Shown here: positions 1 to 8,458 of the stretch, in pieces
Position numbering within the stretch: the first letter of the stretch is position 1
Layout of the letters: every line of letters starts with the position of its first letter
Source: Planctomycetota bacterium
GTDB taxonomy: Bacteria; Planctomycetota; B15-G4
Assembly (NCBI GenBank): GCA_029259725.1
Contig: JAJDER010000016.1
Location: forward strand, 1-47,595
Length of the DNA stretch: 47,595 nt
Direction: 5' to 3'
Notes under the pieces: generated by a model
What the model saw: the letters and a program-made list of their open reading frames with translations, nothing else
What the model was told of the DNA's origin: nothing
The model's database searches: none
Translations under genes and position numbers: made by a program

Positions 1-207
1 CCGCTCCCGATCCTGGAGGACCTGGACCTCGCTCGACGGCTGGCGGCGCGCCGACCGCTCGCGCGCATCGACACGCCGGTCAAGGTCTCGGGCCGGCGCA
101 TCCAGCAGCAACCCCTGCGTTCGGCGCTGCTGATGCGGATCATCCCGCCGCTGTACCGCCTGGGCGTCCCGCCGGACGTGCTCGCGCGGATGTACCGCAA
201 CCGCTGA
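1..207 (+). CDS. Family 2 glycosyltransferase, C-terminal fragment
   Basis: The window opens inside this gene. Frame 1 reads 68 codons to a TGA at 205-207. The fragment has the pattern P-L-x-I-L-E-D-L-D-L-A-R-R-L, then a K-V-S-G-R-R turn and an ending with Y-R-L-G-V-P-P-D-V-L-A-R-M-Y. This is the usual tail of small GT2 transferases of the TIGR04283 type: an 'ED' motif followed by an S-x-R-R loop, then a hydrophobic helix and 'LGvsPxxLAxxY'. The catalytic GT-A core lies outside the window, so the donor and acceptor cannot be judged. The gene converges on the CRTAC1 gene, with only 12 bases between the two stops. The family assignment rests on motif memory over a short fragment. Confidence 0.6.
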   Translation, partial: PLPILEDLDLARRLAARRPLARIDTPVKVSGRRIQQQPLRSALLMRIIPPLYRLGVPPDVLARMYRNR

Positions 208-219
208 CGGCGGCGCGCG

Positions 220-2013
220 TCAGAGGTCCCCGCGGACGATCGGCACGATCCCGGAACGGGGCAGCTCCACCCGATCCACGCGCCCGTCGCGCCAGCGCAC
301 GACCGCCGTCGGGCCCTCGTGCTCCTCGTCGCCGGCCGGCACGCCGACGTGCACGCGCGCGTCCTCGGCGCACAGGAACGACGAGCCCGCGCGCACCTCG
401 GCCACCACGACCCGCTCGCCGCAGGTGATCTCGACCCGCGCGCCGATGGCGGCCGCGCGCGGGCGCAGATCCAACAGCAGCGCGGTCCCCGCCGCCTCCG
501 AGGTGTTGATCAGGAAACTCGGCGCCGCGTCCAGATGGACGACGACCAGGTCCATGTCCCCGTCCCCGTCGAGGTCCCCCGCCGCCGAACCCCGGCTCGA
601 GAGTTGCTCGGCGAGACCCGGCCCGGCGGCCTCGGTGCCATCGGAGAAGCGCCCGGGGGCGTCCTGCACCAGCAGCCGGTTGCACTGCGCGAAGGTGGTC
701 TTGGTGATCTCGCAGTCGTCGACGTGCGGATACACGTGCCCGTTCGCGACGAACAGGTCCAGGTCGCCGTCGAGTTCGACGTCGAACAGCGACGCGCCCC
801 AGCCCAGGTCGAAGTAGCTGGGCCAGCCGATGCCCGTGGTGCCGCTCTCGTCGAAGAACAGCAGCCCCTGGCGCTCTCCGCTCTCGTTGTGGAACAGGGC
901 GTTCTGCTCCTGGCTGAAGTTGGTCAGCACCAGGTCCTGCCGGCCATCCCCGTCCACGTCGCCCACGGCCACACCCATGCCGGCCTGCTCCTTGCCGGTG
1001 TCAGACAGCGCGACGCCGGCCATCAGGCCGACCTCGGTGAAGTGCACCAGGCCGTCGTCACCCGGGCCGTCGTTGCGCCAGAGCTGGTTCGGCACCGAGT
1101 CCACCGCGACGAAGAGGTCCGGGTCCCCGTCGGCGTCGAAGTCGCCGAACACGGGCTGGAACGAGAAGCCGGCCGGGGCCTCGCGCAGCCCCGCGCCCTC
1201 GGACACGTCGAGGAACCGGCCCGCGCCGTCGTTCAGGTAGAGCCGATCCACCTGGGGCGTCAGTCCGCGCGGACCGCAGGGCACGTCGCAACCGACCCAC
1301 CGGCACGGGCGCGACGACGACAGCATCGGATGCTCGAGGTCGTGCGCCAGGTAGTTGGTCACGGCGACATCGAGGTCGCCATCGCCGTCCACGTCCGCGA
1401 AGGCCGCGCCCATGGTCCAGTCGTCCGGCCCGCCGATGAGCCCGCCGGCGTCCGGCGCGCGGGTGAAACGGCCCTTGCCGTCGTTGAGCAGCAGGTCGTT
1501 GGGACCGAGGTGGGAGACGAACAGGTCCAGGTCGTCGTCACCGTCCACGTCCGCCGCGGCCACGCCGAAGCCGAAGCCGGCCGCCAGTTCGCCGTCCGCC
1601 GGGCCCGGGCTGAAGTGCCCCGCGCCGTCGTTGAGGTAGAGCGCGTCGCGGGAGGACGCGTCGATCAACGGCCGACCGCTCGCGTCGAGCGCACCGCCCT
1701 GCACCAGGTACAGGTCGAGGTCACCGTCGTCGTCCACGTCGATCAGGCCGACTCCCGTGCCCACGCACTCGACCATGAAACGCTTCGCCGTGCCCGCGGC
1801 GCCCGAGCGATGCACGAAATCGACACCGACATCGGCCGCCGCGCGCAGGCCGAAGCGAGGCGCGCTGCGTTCGTCGTCGCCGACCTGCGGCCCGGCGCCG
1901 GCGGCAGGTGCCCACCCACCGACCGCGCAGACCACGGCCATCAGCCAAGGGACACCGAGCCCGGACCGCGCACGCACGCGGCCTGAACGCGAGATCCCCC
2001 CTGGATCTCTCAT
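220..2013 (-). CDS. Exported CRTAC1-family VCBS/FG-GAP propeller protein with UnbV domain
   Basis: This is a 597-residue protein. The N-terminus carries basic residues followed by the hydrophobic stretch MAVVCAVGGWAPAAGA, a likely signal peptide. Repeated calcium-type motifs follow, for example D-V-D-D-D-G-D-L-D-L, D-V-D-G-D-D-D-L-D-L, D-F-D-A-D-G-D-P-D-L and D-V-D-G-D-G-R-Q-D-L. These are FG-GAP/VCBS blades and predict an extracellular beta-propeller. The last 90 residues (GARVEI ... VVRWRDGRVDRVELP) match the ASPIC/UnbV domain that closes CRTAC1-family proteins. Unlike the larger CRTAC1 protein at 41082-44267, it has no thioredoxin domain and no internal stop. It has two Cys-containing loops (WVGCDVPCG and a DDCEITKTTFAQC stretch) that may form disulphides. 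It is transcribed divergently from the methyltransferase at 2183. Substrate or partner is unknown. Confidence 0.85.
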   Translation of the reverse strand: MRDPGGISRSGRVRARSGLGVPWLMAVVCAVGGWAPAAGAGPQVGDDERSAPRFGLRAAADVGVDFVHRSGAAGTAKRFMVECVGTGVGLIDVDDDGDLDLYLVQGGALDASGRPLIDASSRDALYLNDGAGHFSPGPADGELAAGFGFGVAAADVDGDDDLDLFVSHLGPNDLLLNDGKGRFTRAPDAGGLIGGPDDWTMGAAFADVDGDGDLDVAVTNYLAHDLEHPMLSSSRPCRWVGCDVPCGPRGLTPQVDRLYLNDGAGRFLDVSEGAGLREAPAGFSFQPVFGDFDADGDPDLFVAVDSVPNQLWRNDGPGDDGLVHFTEVGLMAGVALSDTGKEQAGMGVAVGDVDGDGRQDLVLTNFSQEQNALFHNESGERQGLLFFDESGTTGIGWPSYFDLGWGASLFDVELDGDLDLFVANGHVYPHVDDCEITKTTFAQCNRLLVQDAPGRFSDGTEAAGPGLAEQLSSRGSAAGDLDGDGDMDLVVVHLDAAPSFLINTSEAAGTALLLDLRPRAAAIGARVEITCGERVVVAEVRAGSSFLCAEDARVHVGVPAGDEEHEGPTAVVRWRDGRVDRVELPRSGIVPIVRGDL

Positions 2014-2182
2014 CAGTCATCGCCCGAGGGCGCGAGCGACCGCCCCGAAATGCGGTCGCCGGGGTCGCACCCGTCGTGGGGAGTGTAACCCAGCTCCCGA
2101 TGACCCGGGGTGCCTCACGCAAGCGGCCCGGACGTCGGCTGCCGCTGGACCTCTGGCCGCGCCGTCGTCATCCTCCGCCGCC

Positions 2183-3082
2183 ATGGAACCCCCGCGCCCG
2201 CGTGTCTTCCCACACCCGCCGCTGGACGGTTATGCCCTGCTCGACAGCGGGCACGGCGAGAAGCTGGAGCGGGTCGGCCCGTGGGTCCTCCGCCGGCCGG
2301 ATCCCCAGGCGATGTGGTCCCCGGGCCGCAGCGCCGCCGAATGGGACGCCGCGGACCTGATCTTCGAGCGCACCTCCGACCGCGGAGGGGACTGGAGGGC
2401 CCGGGGCGGCGTGCGCGTCCCGGCCTCGTGGGAACTCCCCGAGGGCGACGCGCGCTTCGTGATCCGCCCCACCCCGTTCAAGCACATCGGTCTGTTCCCC
2501 GAGCAGGCCAGCAACTGGGCCTGGACCGCGGAGCGCCTCGAGGCCCACCGCGCCGCGACCGGCCAGGACGAGCGCCCGGCCCTGCTCAACCTGTTCGCCT
2601 ACACCGGCGCGGCGACGGTCCTGGCCACCCAGGCCGGGGCCTTCGTGACCCACGTGGACTCCAGCCGCCCGGCACTCCGCTGGGCCCGCGAGAACGCCGA
2701 CCGCAGCGGCCTGCACCCCGACGCCGTGCGCTGGATCGAGGACGACGTGCCGCGCTTCATCGCCCGCGAGCGCCGCCGCGGCAAGCGCTACGCCGGCATC
2801 CTGCTCGACCCGCCGCCCTACGGTCGCGGCGCGCGGAACGAGAAGTGGGAGTTCGAGAGCGACATCGCGGGCCTGATCGAGTCCTGCCGGGACGTGCTTC
2901 ACGACGGCCCGACGTTCGTGGTGCTCTCGTGTTACGCGGTCGGCACCTCGCCGCTCGCCTTCCTGAACCTGCTCAGCGAACTGGGCGACGGTGAACTCGA
3001 GGCCGGCGAGCTCGCGCTCCCCGAGGAAGACGGCACGCGCTGGTTGCCGGCGGGACTGTGCGGGCGCTGGTGGCGGGCATGA
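2183..3082 (+). CDS. Class I SAM-dependent methyltransferase, RlmI-like
   Basis: The product has 299 residues when started at the ATG at 2183. The same frame is open far upstream, but that part lies antisense to the CRTAC1 gene and has no methyltransferase features. The SAM-binding motif I reads LLNLFAYTGAATVLATQAGA. The acidic end of beta-2 is seen in THVDSSRPAL. The catalytic-type motif is ILLDPPPYGRG, followed by VVLSCYAVGTS, whose Cys sits where RlmI-type m5C methyltransferases keep one. This resembles the PF10672 family (23S rRNA cytosine methyltransferases and relatives), which act on rRNA in the cytoplasm. The N-terminal 100 residues do not look like a full PUA domain, so the RNA target is uncertain. 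I see no clear Shine-Dalgarno before the ATG. Confidence 0.8.
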   Translation: MEPPRPRVFPHPPLDGYALLDSGHGEKLERVGPWVLRRPDPQAMWSPGRSAAEWDAADLIFERTSDRGGDWRARGGVRVPASWELPEGDARFVIRPTPFKHIGLFPEQASNWAWTAERLEAHRAATGQDERPALLNLFAYTGAATVLATQAGAFVTHVDSSRPALRWARENADRSGLHPDAVRWIEDDVPRFIARERRRGKRYAGILLDPPPYGRGARNEKWEFESDIAGLIESCRDVLHDGPTFVVLSCYAVGTSPLAFLNLLSELGDGELEAGELALPEEDGTRWLPAGLCGRWWRA

Positions 3083-3164
3083 AGCGCGCCTGAAGCGAGG
3101 GCGCCCCCGACCTCCGCGCGGGGCGGAGATCGGGGACGCGTCGAGCGTGCCGGAAGGAGCCGCT

Positions 3165-4832
3165 TCAGTTCACGAGGGCCAGGGGCGTGGTGCCCGAGAC
3201 ATCCTGGACCTTGCCGTTCTCGCGCAGACGGACCGCCAGGTGGTGCAGGCTCAGGCCCGCGAGTTCCGCCGGCAGCGCCGGCGGGATGACCACCGAGACC
3301 GTCGCCTGGCCGTTGCCGTCGAGCGTGCCGACCGCGCCGAGGATCGGCGCGCTCCCGGCCAGCACGAAGAACGAGTAGGCGTCGAACTGCATCGGCAGCA
3401 TCGTGCCGTTCACCGGCGTGCCCGGGAATCCCGGAGCGAACGTACCGAGCATGAGGTAGTCGCTCGCGTCGGGCACGCCGAAGTCGATGGCGAGGGTCTG
3501 CGTTCCGCCGTCCACGATGTCGATCTCGTGGCCGTCGCTGCTGAGCACCAGGGTCTCGAGCGAGTAGACGCGAGCCGCGCCGGTGCCCGGACCGTTGGCC
3601 GCGGCCAACGGAATGCCGACGATGAAATCGGCGCCGCGGTCGTTGTTGAGGTCACCCACTCCGCCCGCGACACAGAAGGCGAACTTCTGGCCGTCCTCGC
3701 CGGTCACCGTCGTGAGCACGGCACCGGTGGCTCCCGAGAACACCTGGGCGAACCCCTTGCCGGCGGACACGGGTCCGGACTTGGCGATCGCGAAGGGCGC
3801 GCCGACGATGTAGTCGTCGACATCGTCGCTGTCCACGTCGCCCAGCGTGCGGACCGCCTCGCCGAAGCCGCTGTTCTCGGTGCCGAAGTGGGTGCGGATG
3901 ATCTCACCCGTCAGCCCGTCGCGGACCTCGACCATCCCGACCACCAGGCCCGCCTCCTGGTGCTGCGGGGCGCCGATGAGCAGATCTCCGTAGCCGTTGT
4001 CGTTGAGATCGCCGAGGCCCTCGACCGAGGTGCCGTAGCGGTCGCCGATGACGGTGCCGTCGAAGCGATGGATGAGCGCGCCGTCCGCGCCCGAGTGGAC
4101 CTCCGCGAAGCCGGGCGGCGAGGGGTTCGCCGCGCTGTACTGCCGCGGACCGCCGATGAGCAGGTCGGGCACCAGGTCGTCGTCGAGATCCTCGGTGCCG
4201 GAGATGCCGTAGCCGAACAGCGCATACTCCTCGTTCGAGTAGACGCCCAGACCGATGCTCCCGTCCGCGCCGCTGACGATGTGCGCCGCCCCGCCCTTGG
4301 CGGCCAGGGTGTCGTCCCAGATCGCGCCTGCGAGCATGTCGGTGATGCCGTCACCGGTGAGGTCGCCCGCGGCGTCGATCCACAGGGCGAAACGTCCGTT
4401 CGCGAGCCAGCCGGGCACGTTGTAGAGCTCGCTGCCGTCGAGGCCGGAGTAGACGTGGATCATGCCCGCGTCGGGCACGAGTCCCTCGGCGCGGGGCGCG
4501 CCGACCGCGAAGTCCGGAACCGTGTCTCCGTTGACGTCGCCGAGGTCGGCGATGGTCATGCCGTAGCAACCCCCATCGAACAACTCGAACATGGTCGTGC
4601 CGTCGATCCCGCTGACCACCTCGACGTAACCGCCCTGGCGATAGCCTCCGGCGGCGAACTCGTTGAAGCCGTCCCCGTTCAGGTCGGAGAGCGCCTGGAC
4701 CGACCAGCCGTACTCGAGATTGTCGACGTAGCCGTCGTGGTGGTAGATGGTGTCCTGTGCCGTGGACGCCAGCGAGAACAGACCGACGGCGAGCGCCGTC
4801 GACAACGTGGACCCGAACATGGTGATCCCCAC
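3165..4832 (-). CDS. Secreted seven-repeat FG-GAP (integrin-alpha-like) protein
   Basis: The protein has 555 residues. The start is one of two nearby Met codons (MGIT or MFGS), and both precede the signal peptide TALAVGLFSLASTAQ. Seven FG-GAP blades can be counted by their calcium motifs: LSDLNGDGFNEFAAGG, IADLGDVNGDTVPDFAVGAP, AGDLTGDGITDMLAGA, TEDLDDDLVPDLLIGGP, LGDLNDNGYGDLLIGAP, LGDVDSDDVDDYIVGAP and VGDLNNDRGADFIVGIP. Seven repeats suit a complete integrin-alpha-type propeller. The last 110 residues form a separate beta-rich module ending LAGLSLHHLAVRLRENG ... TTPLALVN. It differs from the module shared by the array at 5407-24419. A binding or surface role is inferred; no catalytic residues are visible. 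Confidence 0.85.
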   Translation of the reverse strand: MGITMFGSTLSTALAVGLFSLASTAQDTIYHHDGYVDNLEYGWSVQALSDLNGDGFNEFAAGGYRQGGYVEVVSGIDGTTMFELFDGGCYGMTIADLGDVNGDTVPDFAVGAPRAEGLVPDAGMIHVYSGLDGSELYNVPGWLANGRFALWIDAAGDLTGDGITDMLAGAIWDDTLAAKGGAAHIVSGADGSIGLGVYSNEEYALFGYGISGTEDLDDDLVPDLLIGGPRQYSAANPSPPGFAEVHSGADGALIHRFDGTVIGDRYGTSVEGLGDLNDNGYGDLLIGAPQHQEAGLVVGMVEVRDGLTGEIIRTHFGTENSGFGEAVRTLGDVDSDDVDDYIVGAPFAIAKSGPVSAGKGFAQVFSGATGAVLTTVTGEDGQKFAFCVAGGVGDLNNDRGADFIVGIPLAAANGPGTGAARVYSLETLVLSSDGHEIDIVDGGTQTLAIDFGVPDASDYLMLGTFAPGFPGTPVNGTMLPMQFDAYSFFVLAGSAPILGAVGTLDGNGQATVSVVIPPALPAELAGLSLHHLAVRLRENGKVQDVSGTTPLALVN

Positions 4833-5094
4833 TCAAGTGATCCGCGCGACTCCGTGCGGACCGCAACCGACGCCGGCTGCTTGCCCGAGAGCCCGCGCCC
4901 ATCGCGCGGATCGCGTGTGACCTGCCCGAGCGACTCGCCTTGTCCGAGCGCGTGTTCGCTCACCACCCCTTGATCAAACCGTATGAATCGAGCGGCCTTC
5001 TCTGCGCCGACCGCACTATTGAAGCGTGAAATCCTTGTGTTCGGGAGTCCCGGGAGCCCAACTTTAAAAAAATGACTCGTGACTCATGTGTTCG

Positions 5095-5118
5095 GGGCCC
5101 CCCGCCTGGCGGGGGCCC
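5095..5118. repeat. GC-rich inverted repeat (8-bp arms, 8-nt loop)
   Basis: The arms gggccccc (5095-5102) and gggggccc (5111-5118) are perfectly complementary around the loop cgcctggc. No T-tract follows on either strand. It sits between two divergent genes, where a terminator is not expected, so an operator or a chance GC palindrome are both possible. Confidence 0.35.
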
Positions 5119-5365
5119 TCGGTCCCGGGTCCCGGTCTTCCTTCACAACGGCCTCGCGCCCCGCGGCGGCGCGGGCGCGCCGAGCGGGTCTCCCGCTCCT
5201 CCCGCGCACGCCCGGCCACTTCGGACGCGACCACCTGCGCTGAGGAGAAGGCGGCGCGGTGTCGATCCGCTCGTCGAGCGCAGACCCGGCGGGGATCGAC
5301 CTTGCTCGAACATCAGCTCACGGGGTGAGCCGTTGGTGCCGTCCCCCACCCGGCGGCGTTTGGCC

Positions 5366-5371
5366 TATGCT
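5366..5371 (+). promoter_or_regulatory. Possible -10 element of the sulfatase gene
   Basis: TATGCT fits the pattern TAnnnT and lies 35 bases before the ATG at 5407, in an otherwise GC-rich stretch. No clear -35 hexamer is found 16-18 bp upstream. Similar hexamers precede the VCBS gene at 7301 (TAGACT, 7238-7243) and the PKD gene at 21816 (TACGCT, 21754-21759). Confidence 0.3.
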
Positions 5372-5406
5372 GAAGGCGTCGCCAGCCTCCATCCGATGAG
5401 TGTTCC

Positions 5407-7155
5407 ATGGTCTCCCCGACCCACCGCTCCCGCTCCCGCTCTGCGCGCGTCGCCGCCCTGCTCGTCGCCGCCGTCGCGTTCGGCTCCGCGAGCGCCGGCG
5501 CGCAGATCGACAACATCATGCTCGTCATCCTCGACGACGTGGGGGTGGACCTGATCGCTGCCTACGGAGCCGGCGACCCCGCGAACACCCCGGTGATCGA
5601 CGGACTGGCCGCGAACGGCATGCGCTTCGAGAACGCCTGGGCCACGCCGGTGTGCTCCCCGGCCCGCGCCGCCATGCTCACGGGCCGCCACGGCTTCCGC
5701 ACCGGCGTCGGCCGCGGCATCGGCTGGTTCACCGCCGAGTTCGAGCTGTCGGTGGACGAGGTCACGATCGCCGACCTGATCGCGCCGACACACGCCAGCT
5801 TCGCGGCGGGCAAGTGGCACCTGTCCGCCAAGGACATCAGCGACGGCTTCCACCCGCTGCTGCTCGGCTTCGAGCACCACCGGGGATCGCTCCCCAACCT
5901 CGGCCCGCTCTTCGGCGACGGCTACTTCGACTACACCCGCTCCGTCGACGGCATCCCCTTCCCGTCCACCAACTACGCCACCACGGACACCGTCGACGAC
6001 GCCCTGACGCTCATCGCGACGACGCCGGAGCCGTGGTTCGCCTGGGTCTCGTTCAACGCGCCACACGGTCCGTTCCACGTGCCGCCGGCGGAGCTGCACA
6101 CCTATGCGCTGCCGCCGGAGCTGACCATCGACACGGTGCCGATCCATGGGCGCGCCATGCTCGAGGCGCTCGACACCGAGCTCGGCCGCTTGCTGACGAG
6201 CATGGATCCCGCCGTGCTGGCCGACACGACGATCATCGTGGTCGGCGACAACGGCACGGGCATCCAGGTCGTCACCGAGCCGCATGACCCGGCGAAGGCG
6301 AAGGAGACGGTCTACCAGGGCGGCGTGCACGTGCCGCTGATCGTCTCGGGACCGGGCGTGGTGCCGGGCAGCAGCTGCGACGCGCTGGTCAACGTGACCG
6401 ACATCCACGAGACCGTCGTCGAGCTGGCCGGGCACACGAGCAGCGCCGAGGACTCGTTCAGCTTCGTGCCGTTCCTGAGCGACCCGGACCTGCCCACGCT
6501 GCGCACGCGCAACTACACCGAGAACTTCAGCCCCAACGGCTTCGGCCCGTTCGACGAGTGGCAGCGCGCCGCCCGCGACCCGCGCTTCAAGCTGATCCAG
6601 TTCCACGACAACGGTTCGCTGATCCCGTTCGCCGAGGAGTTCTACGACCTCGAGAACGATCCGCTGGAGCTCGTCGATCTGCTCGCGGCCGGCCCCTTGT
6701 CCCCGCAGGCCGCGGCCTCACGCGCGGCGCTGACCGGCTACTTCTCGAACCTGCTGAAGACCTGGGCGACCGCCCCGGATGGTCCCTACGTCGATCTCGG
6801 CCAGGCCATGGTCGGCACCGCGGGCACGCCGCAGCTCGCGGGCGACGGCGACCTGATCGACAACGCGCCGATCACCTTCACGCTCACCGACGCGCTGCCG
6901 AGCGCCGCGATGCTGCTGACCCTCGGTCTCGACATGGCGCCGACGGGCCTGAAGGGCGGCGTGCTCGTGCCGAGCCTCGCACCGCCGGGACTGGTGGTGT
7001 CGCTCGTCGTCGGTCCCACGGGCACCGCCGTGCTGCCGAGCACCTGGCCGGCCGGCTGGCCCCCGGGCGTCGGCTTGTTCCTGCAGGCGTGGATCCTCGA
7101 CCCCGCCGGTCCGAAGAACCTGGTCAGCAGCAACGCCTTGATGGCGAAGCCGTAA
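5407..7155 (+). CDS. Exported type I sulfatase fused to the array's C-terminal module
   Basis: The protein has 582 residues. A signal peptide is seen at about 14-32 (VAALLVAAVAFGSASAGAQ). The sulfatase core follows: metal-binding D43-D44 in VILDDVG, and the formylglycine motif C83-S84-P85-A86-R87 in TPVCSPARAAMLTGR. K135 and H137 sit in AAGKWHLS, and D281-N282 in VVGDNGTG. These are the standard active-site elements of Cys-type sulfatases, which hydrolyse sulfate esters after maturation of the Cys. No maturase gene (FGE or anSME) is nearby. From about residue 470 the sequence changes into the module shared with the downstream propeller proteins (DLGQAMVGTAGTPQLAG ... GGVLVP ... LQAWILDPAG ... 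SSNALMAKP). The natural substrate, probably a sulfated polysaccharide, cannot be told from the sequence. It reads in the same direction as the array that follows. Confidence 0.9.
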   Translation: MVSPTHRSRSRSARVAALLVAAVAFGSASAGAQIDNIMLVILDDVGVDLIAAYGAGDPANTPVIDGLAANGMRFENAWATPVCSPARAAMLTGRHGFRTGVGRGIGWFTAEFELSVDEVTIADLIAPTHASFAAGKWHLSAKDISDGFHPLLLGFEHHRGSLPNLGPLFGDGYFDYTRSVDGIPFPSTNYATTDTVDDALTLIATTPEPWFAWVSFNAPHGPFHVPPAELHTYALPPELTIDTVPIHGRAMLEALDTELGRLLTSMDPAVLADTTIIVVGDNGTGIQVVTEPHDPAKAKETVYQGGVHVPLIVSGPGVVPGSSCDALVNVTDIHETVVELAGHTSSAEDSFSFVPFLSDPDLPTLRTRNYTENFSPNGFGPFDEWQRAARDPRFKLIQFHDNGSLIPFAEEFYDLENDPLELVDLLAAGPLSPQAAASRAALTGYFSNLLKTWATAPDGPYVDLGQAMVGTAGTPQLAGDGDLIDNAPITFTLTDALPSAAMLLTLGLDMAPTGLKGGVLVPSLAPPGLVVSLVVGPTGTAVLPSTWPAGWPPGVGLFLQAWILDPAGPKNLVSSNALMAKP

Positions 7156-7164
7156 CCCGCGAGC

Positions 7165-7191
7165 CGACCTCGACGACCTCGACGACCTCGA
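7165..7191. repeat. Three tandem copies of CGACCTCGA
   Basis: The 9-bp unit occurs three times without change just after the sulfatase stop, followed by a partial fourth copy. It is a short tandem repeat in a 145-bp spacer. No function can be assigned. Confidence 0.8.
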
Positions 7192-7300
7192 CGGCACCAC
7201 GCTGGAGCGCGCCACGGCCCGACGCGCGGAAGTGCCGTAGACTGGGGCGGGCCGGCCCACCCTCCCGGCGCCACCCCGCCGGCCCCATCGAGGTGCCCAC

Positions 7301-8458
7301 ATGAAGCCCTTCCCGTTGCGCATGCTGGCGCTCGTCGCCGCCGGCCTCGGCGCCTGGTCCGGTACCGGCCCGCCCCCCGCGCCCGCTCCCTCCGGCGGCC
7401 CGCTGGTCTTCGCGATCAGCGACGTGACCCTGCCCGCCGCGCCCCGCCTGCTCCGCGCGCTGGACGCCGACGGCGATGGCGCGCTCGACATCGCCGTGCT
7501 GGGCAGCAGCTTCGGCCAGCTCGAAGGCCAGATCAGCGTGCTCGACAACGACGGCAGCGGGGTCTTCACTCTCGGCTGGACCCGCCCGCACCCCGACAAC
7601 GCGTACGCACTCAGCCCTGCCTGGCTCGACGCCACGGACGTCGACCTGGACGGCGACATCGACGTGTCGATCACGCCCAGTGGGCTCGATCACAGCATCC
7701 GGCTCAACAACGGCGACGGCGCCCTCGACATGTTCAAGTCGAGCAACTGGTTCGGCGGCTACGCCGGGCCCGGCCGCTTCGGCGACCTCACCGCGGACGG
7801 CCTGCCGGACCTCGCGCATTTCACCGACGACATCGGCGGGACCTACATCGACGTCGGCGAGGGCCTGGGTGACGGACTCTTCCCCAGCTGGAGCTTCTGG
7901 ACCGGCAACCCCAACGACGGCGAGACCCTGATCCAGTTCGCGGACATCTTCGAGACCGGCACGCTCAGCCCGGTCCTGTCGACGCAGCAGGGGCTCTTCC
8001 AGCCGCCACCGAGCGGCTTCCAGTGGTTCGAGATCGTCGACGGCGCCTTCCGCGGACACGAGGTGGTCGACCTCGACGGGGACCTCCACCTCGACATCGT
8101 GTTCGCCGAGCCCGACGCCGATCGCCTGGGCGTGGTGCTCGGGAACGGCGACGGGACCTGGTCGGCGCCGAGCTGGTTCGCCACCGGGCGCGAACCCGAC
8201 CAGATCGTCGTCACCGACGTGGACGGCGACGGTGAGCTCGACGTGGTCACCGGCAACATGGATCAGGGTTCCATCTCGATCCTGCTCGGCGACGGCGCCG
8301 GGGCGTTCGGCCCCAAGCAGGACATCCCCACCGGCCCCGGTCCCCTGGGCCTGACGGCCGGCGATTTCGACCTCGACGGCGACACCGACCTCGCCGTGGC
8401 CGACGCCGGCGCCACGACGGTCACGATCCTGCTGCAGCAGACGGGAGCCTCGCGATGA
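7301..8458 (+). CDS. Exported VCBS-repeat propeller protein (copy 1 of 3)
   Basis: The protein has 385 residues, with a short signal peptide (MLALVAAGLGAW region) and then a Pro-rich linker. The conserved opening is PLVFAISDVTLPAAPRLLRA. VCBS/FG-GAP calcium motifs follow: DADGDGALDIAVLG, DVDLDGDIDVSIT, DLDGDLHLDIVF, DVDGDGELDVVTGN and DFDLDGDTDLAVAD. The protein stops right after LAVADAGATTVTILLQQ and has no C-terminal module, unlike most of its neighbours. It is closely similar in length and order to the products at 10176 and 20531. Its last bases overlap the next start as ATGA (8455-8458), so translation of the two is probably coupled. A TAGACT hexamer 57 bases upstream (7238-7243) may be a -10 element. 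Likely an extracellular binding propeller; ligand unknown. Confidence 0.85.
   Translation: MKPFPLRMLALVAAGLGAWSGTGPPPAPAPSGGPLVFAISDVTLPAAPRLLRALDADGDGALDIAVLGSSFGQLEGQISVLDNDGSGVFTLGWTRPHPDNAYALSPAWLDATDVDLDGDIDVSITPSGLDHSIRLNNGDGALDMFKSSNWFGGYAGPGRFGDLTADGLPDLAHFTDDIGGTYIDVGEGLGDGLFPSWSFWTGNPNDGETLIQFADIFETGTLSPVLSTQQGLFQPPPSGFQWFEIVDGAFRGHEVVDLDGDLHLDIVFAEPDADRLGVVLGNGDGTWSAPSWFATGREPDQIVVTDVDGDGELDVVTGNMDQGSISILLGDGAGAFGPKQDIPTGPGPLGLTAGDFDLDGDTDLAVADAGATTVTILLQQTGASR

Larger units (their letters stand above)
4833..5406. other. Divergent intergenic region, about 570 bp
   Basis: This spacer separates the FG-GAP gene (minus) from the sulfatase (plus), so it should hold promoters for both. 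It is less GC-rich than its surroundings between about 4960 and 5090, with an A-tract (actttaaaaaaatga near 5061) and a TGACTC direct repeat near 5074-5087. A GC-rich inverted repeat is at 5095-5118. The hexamer TATGCT at 5366-5371 lies 35 bases before the sulfatase ATG and could be a -10 element. No convincing gene is seen. Open frames here show the arginine/proline-rich composition of high-GC noise. Confidence 0.6.

Noticed and set aside
1757-2182. N-terminal extension of the methyltransferase upstream of 2183
   Set aside because: The open stretch is antisense to the CRTAC1 gene, has Arg/Pro/Thr noise composition and no domain. The ATG at 2183 starts protein-like sequence.
5072-5554. A plus-strand open frame of 160 codons before and across the sulfatase start
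   Set aside because: It is Pro/Arg/Ser-rich, runs in another frame into the sulfatase coding region, and has no motif or ribosome-binding site.
7165-7191. CRISPR-like or regulatory meaning of the CGACCTCGA triplet
   Set aside because: Only three contiguous 9-bp copies without spacers. It looks like a simple tandem repeat. No CRISPR array is seen anywhere in the window.
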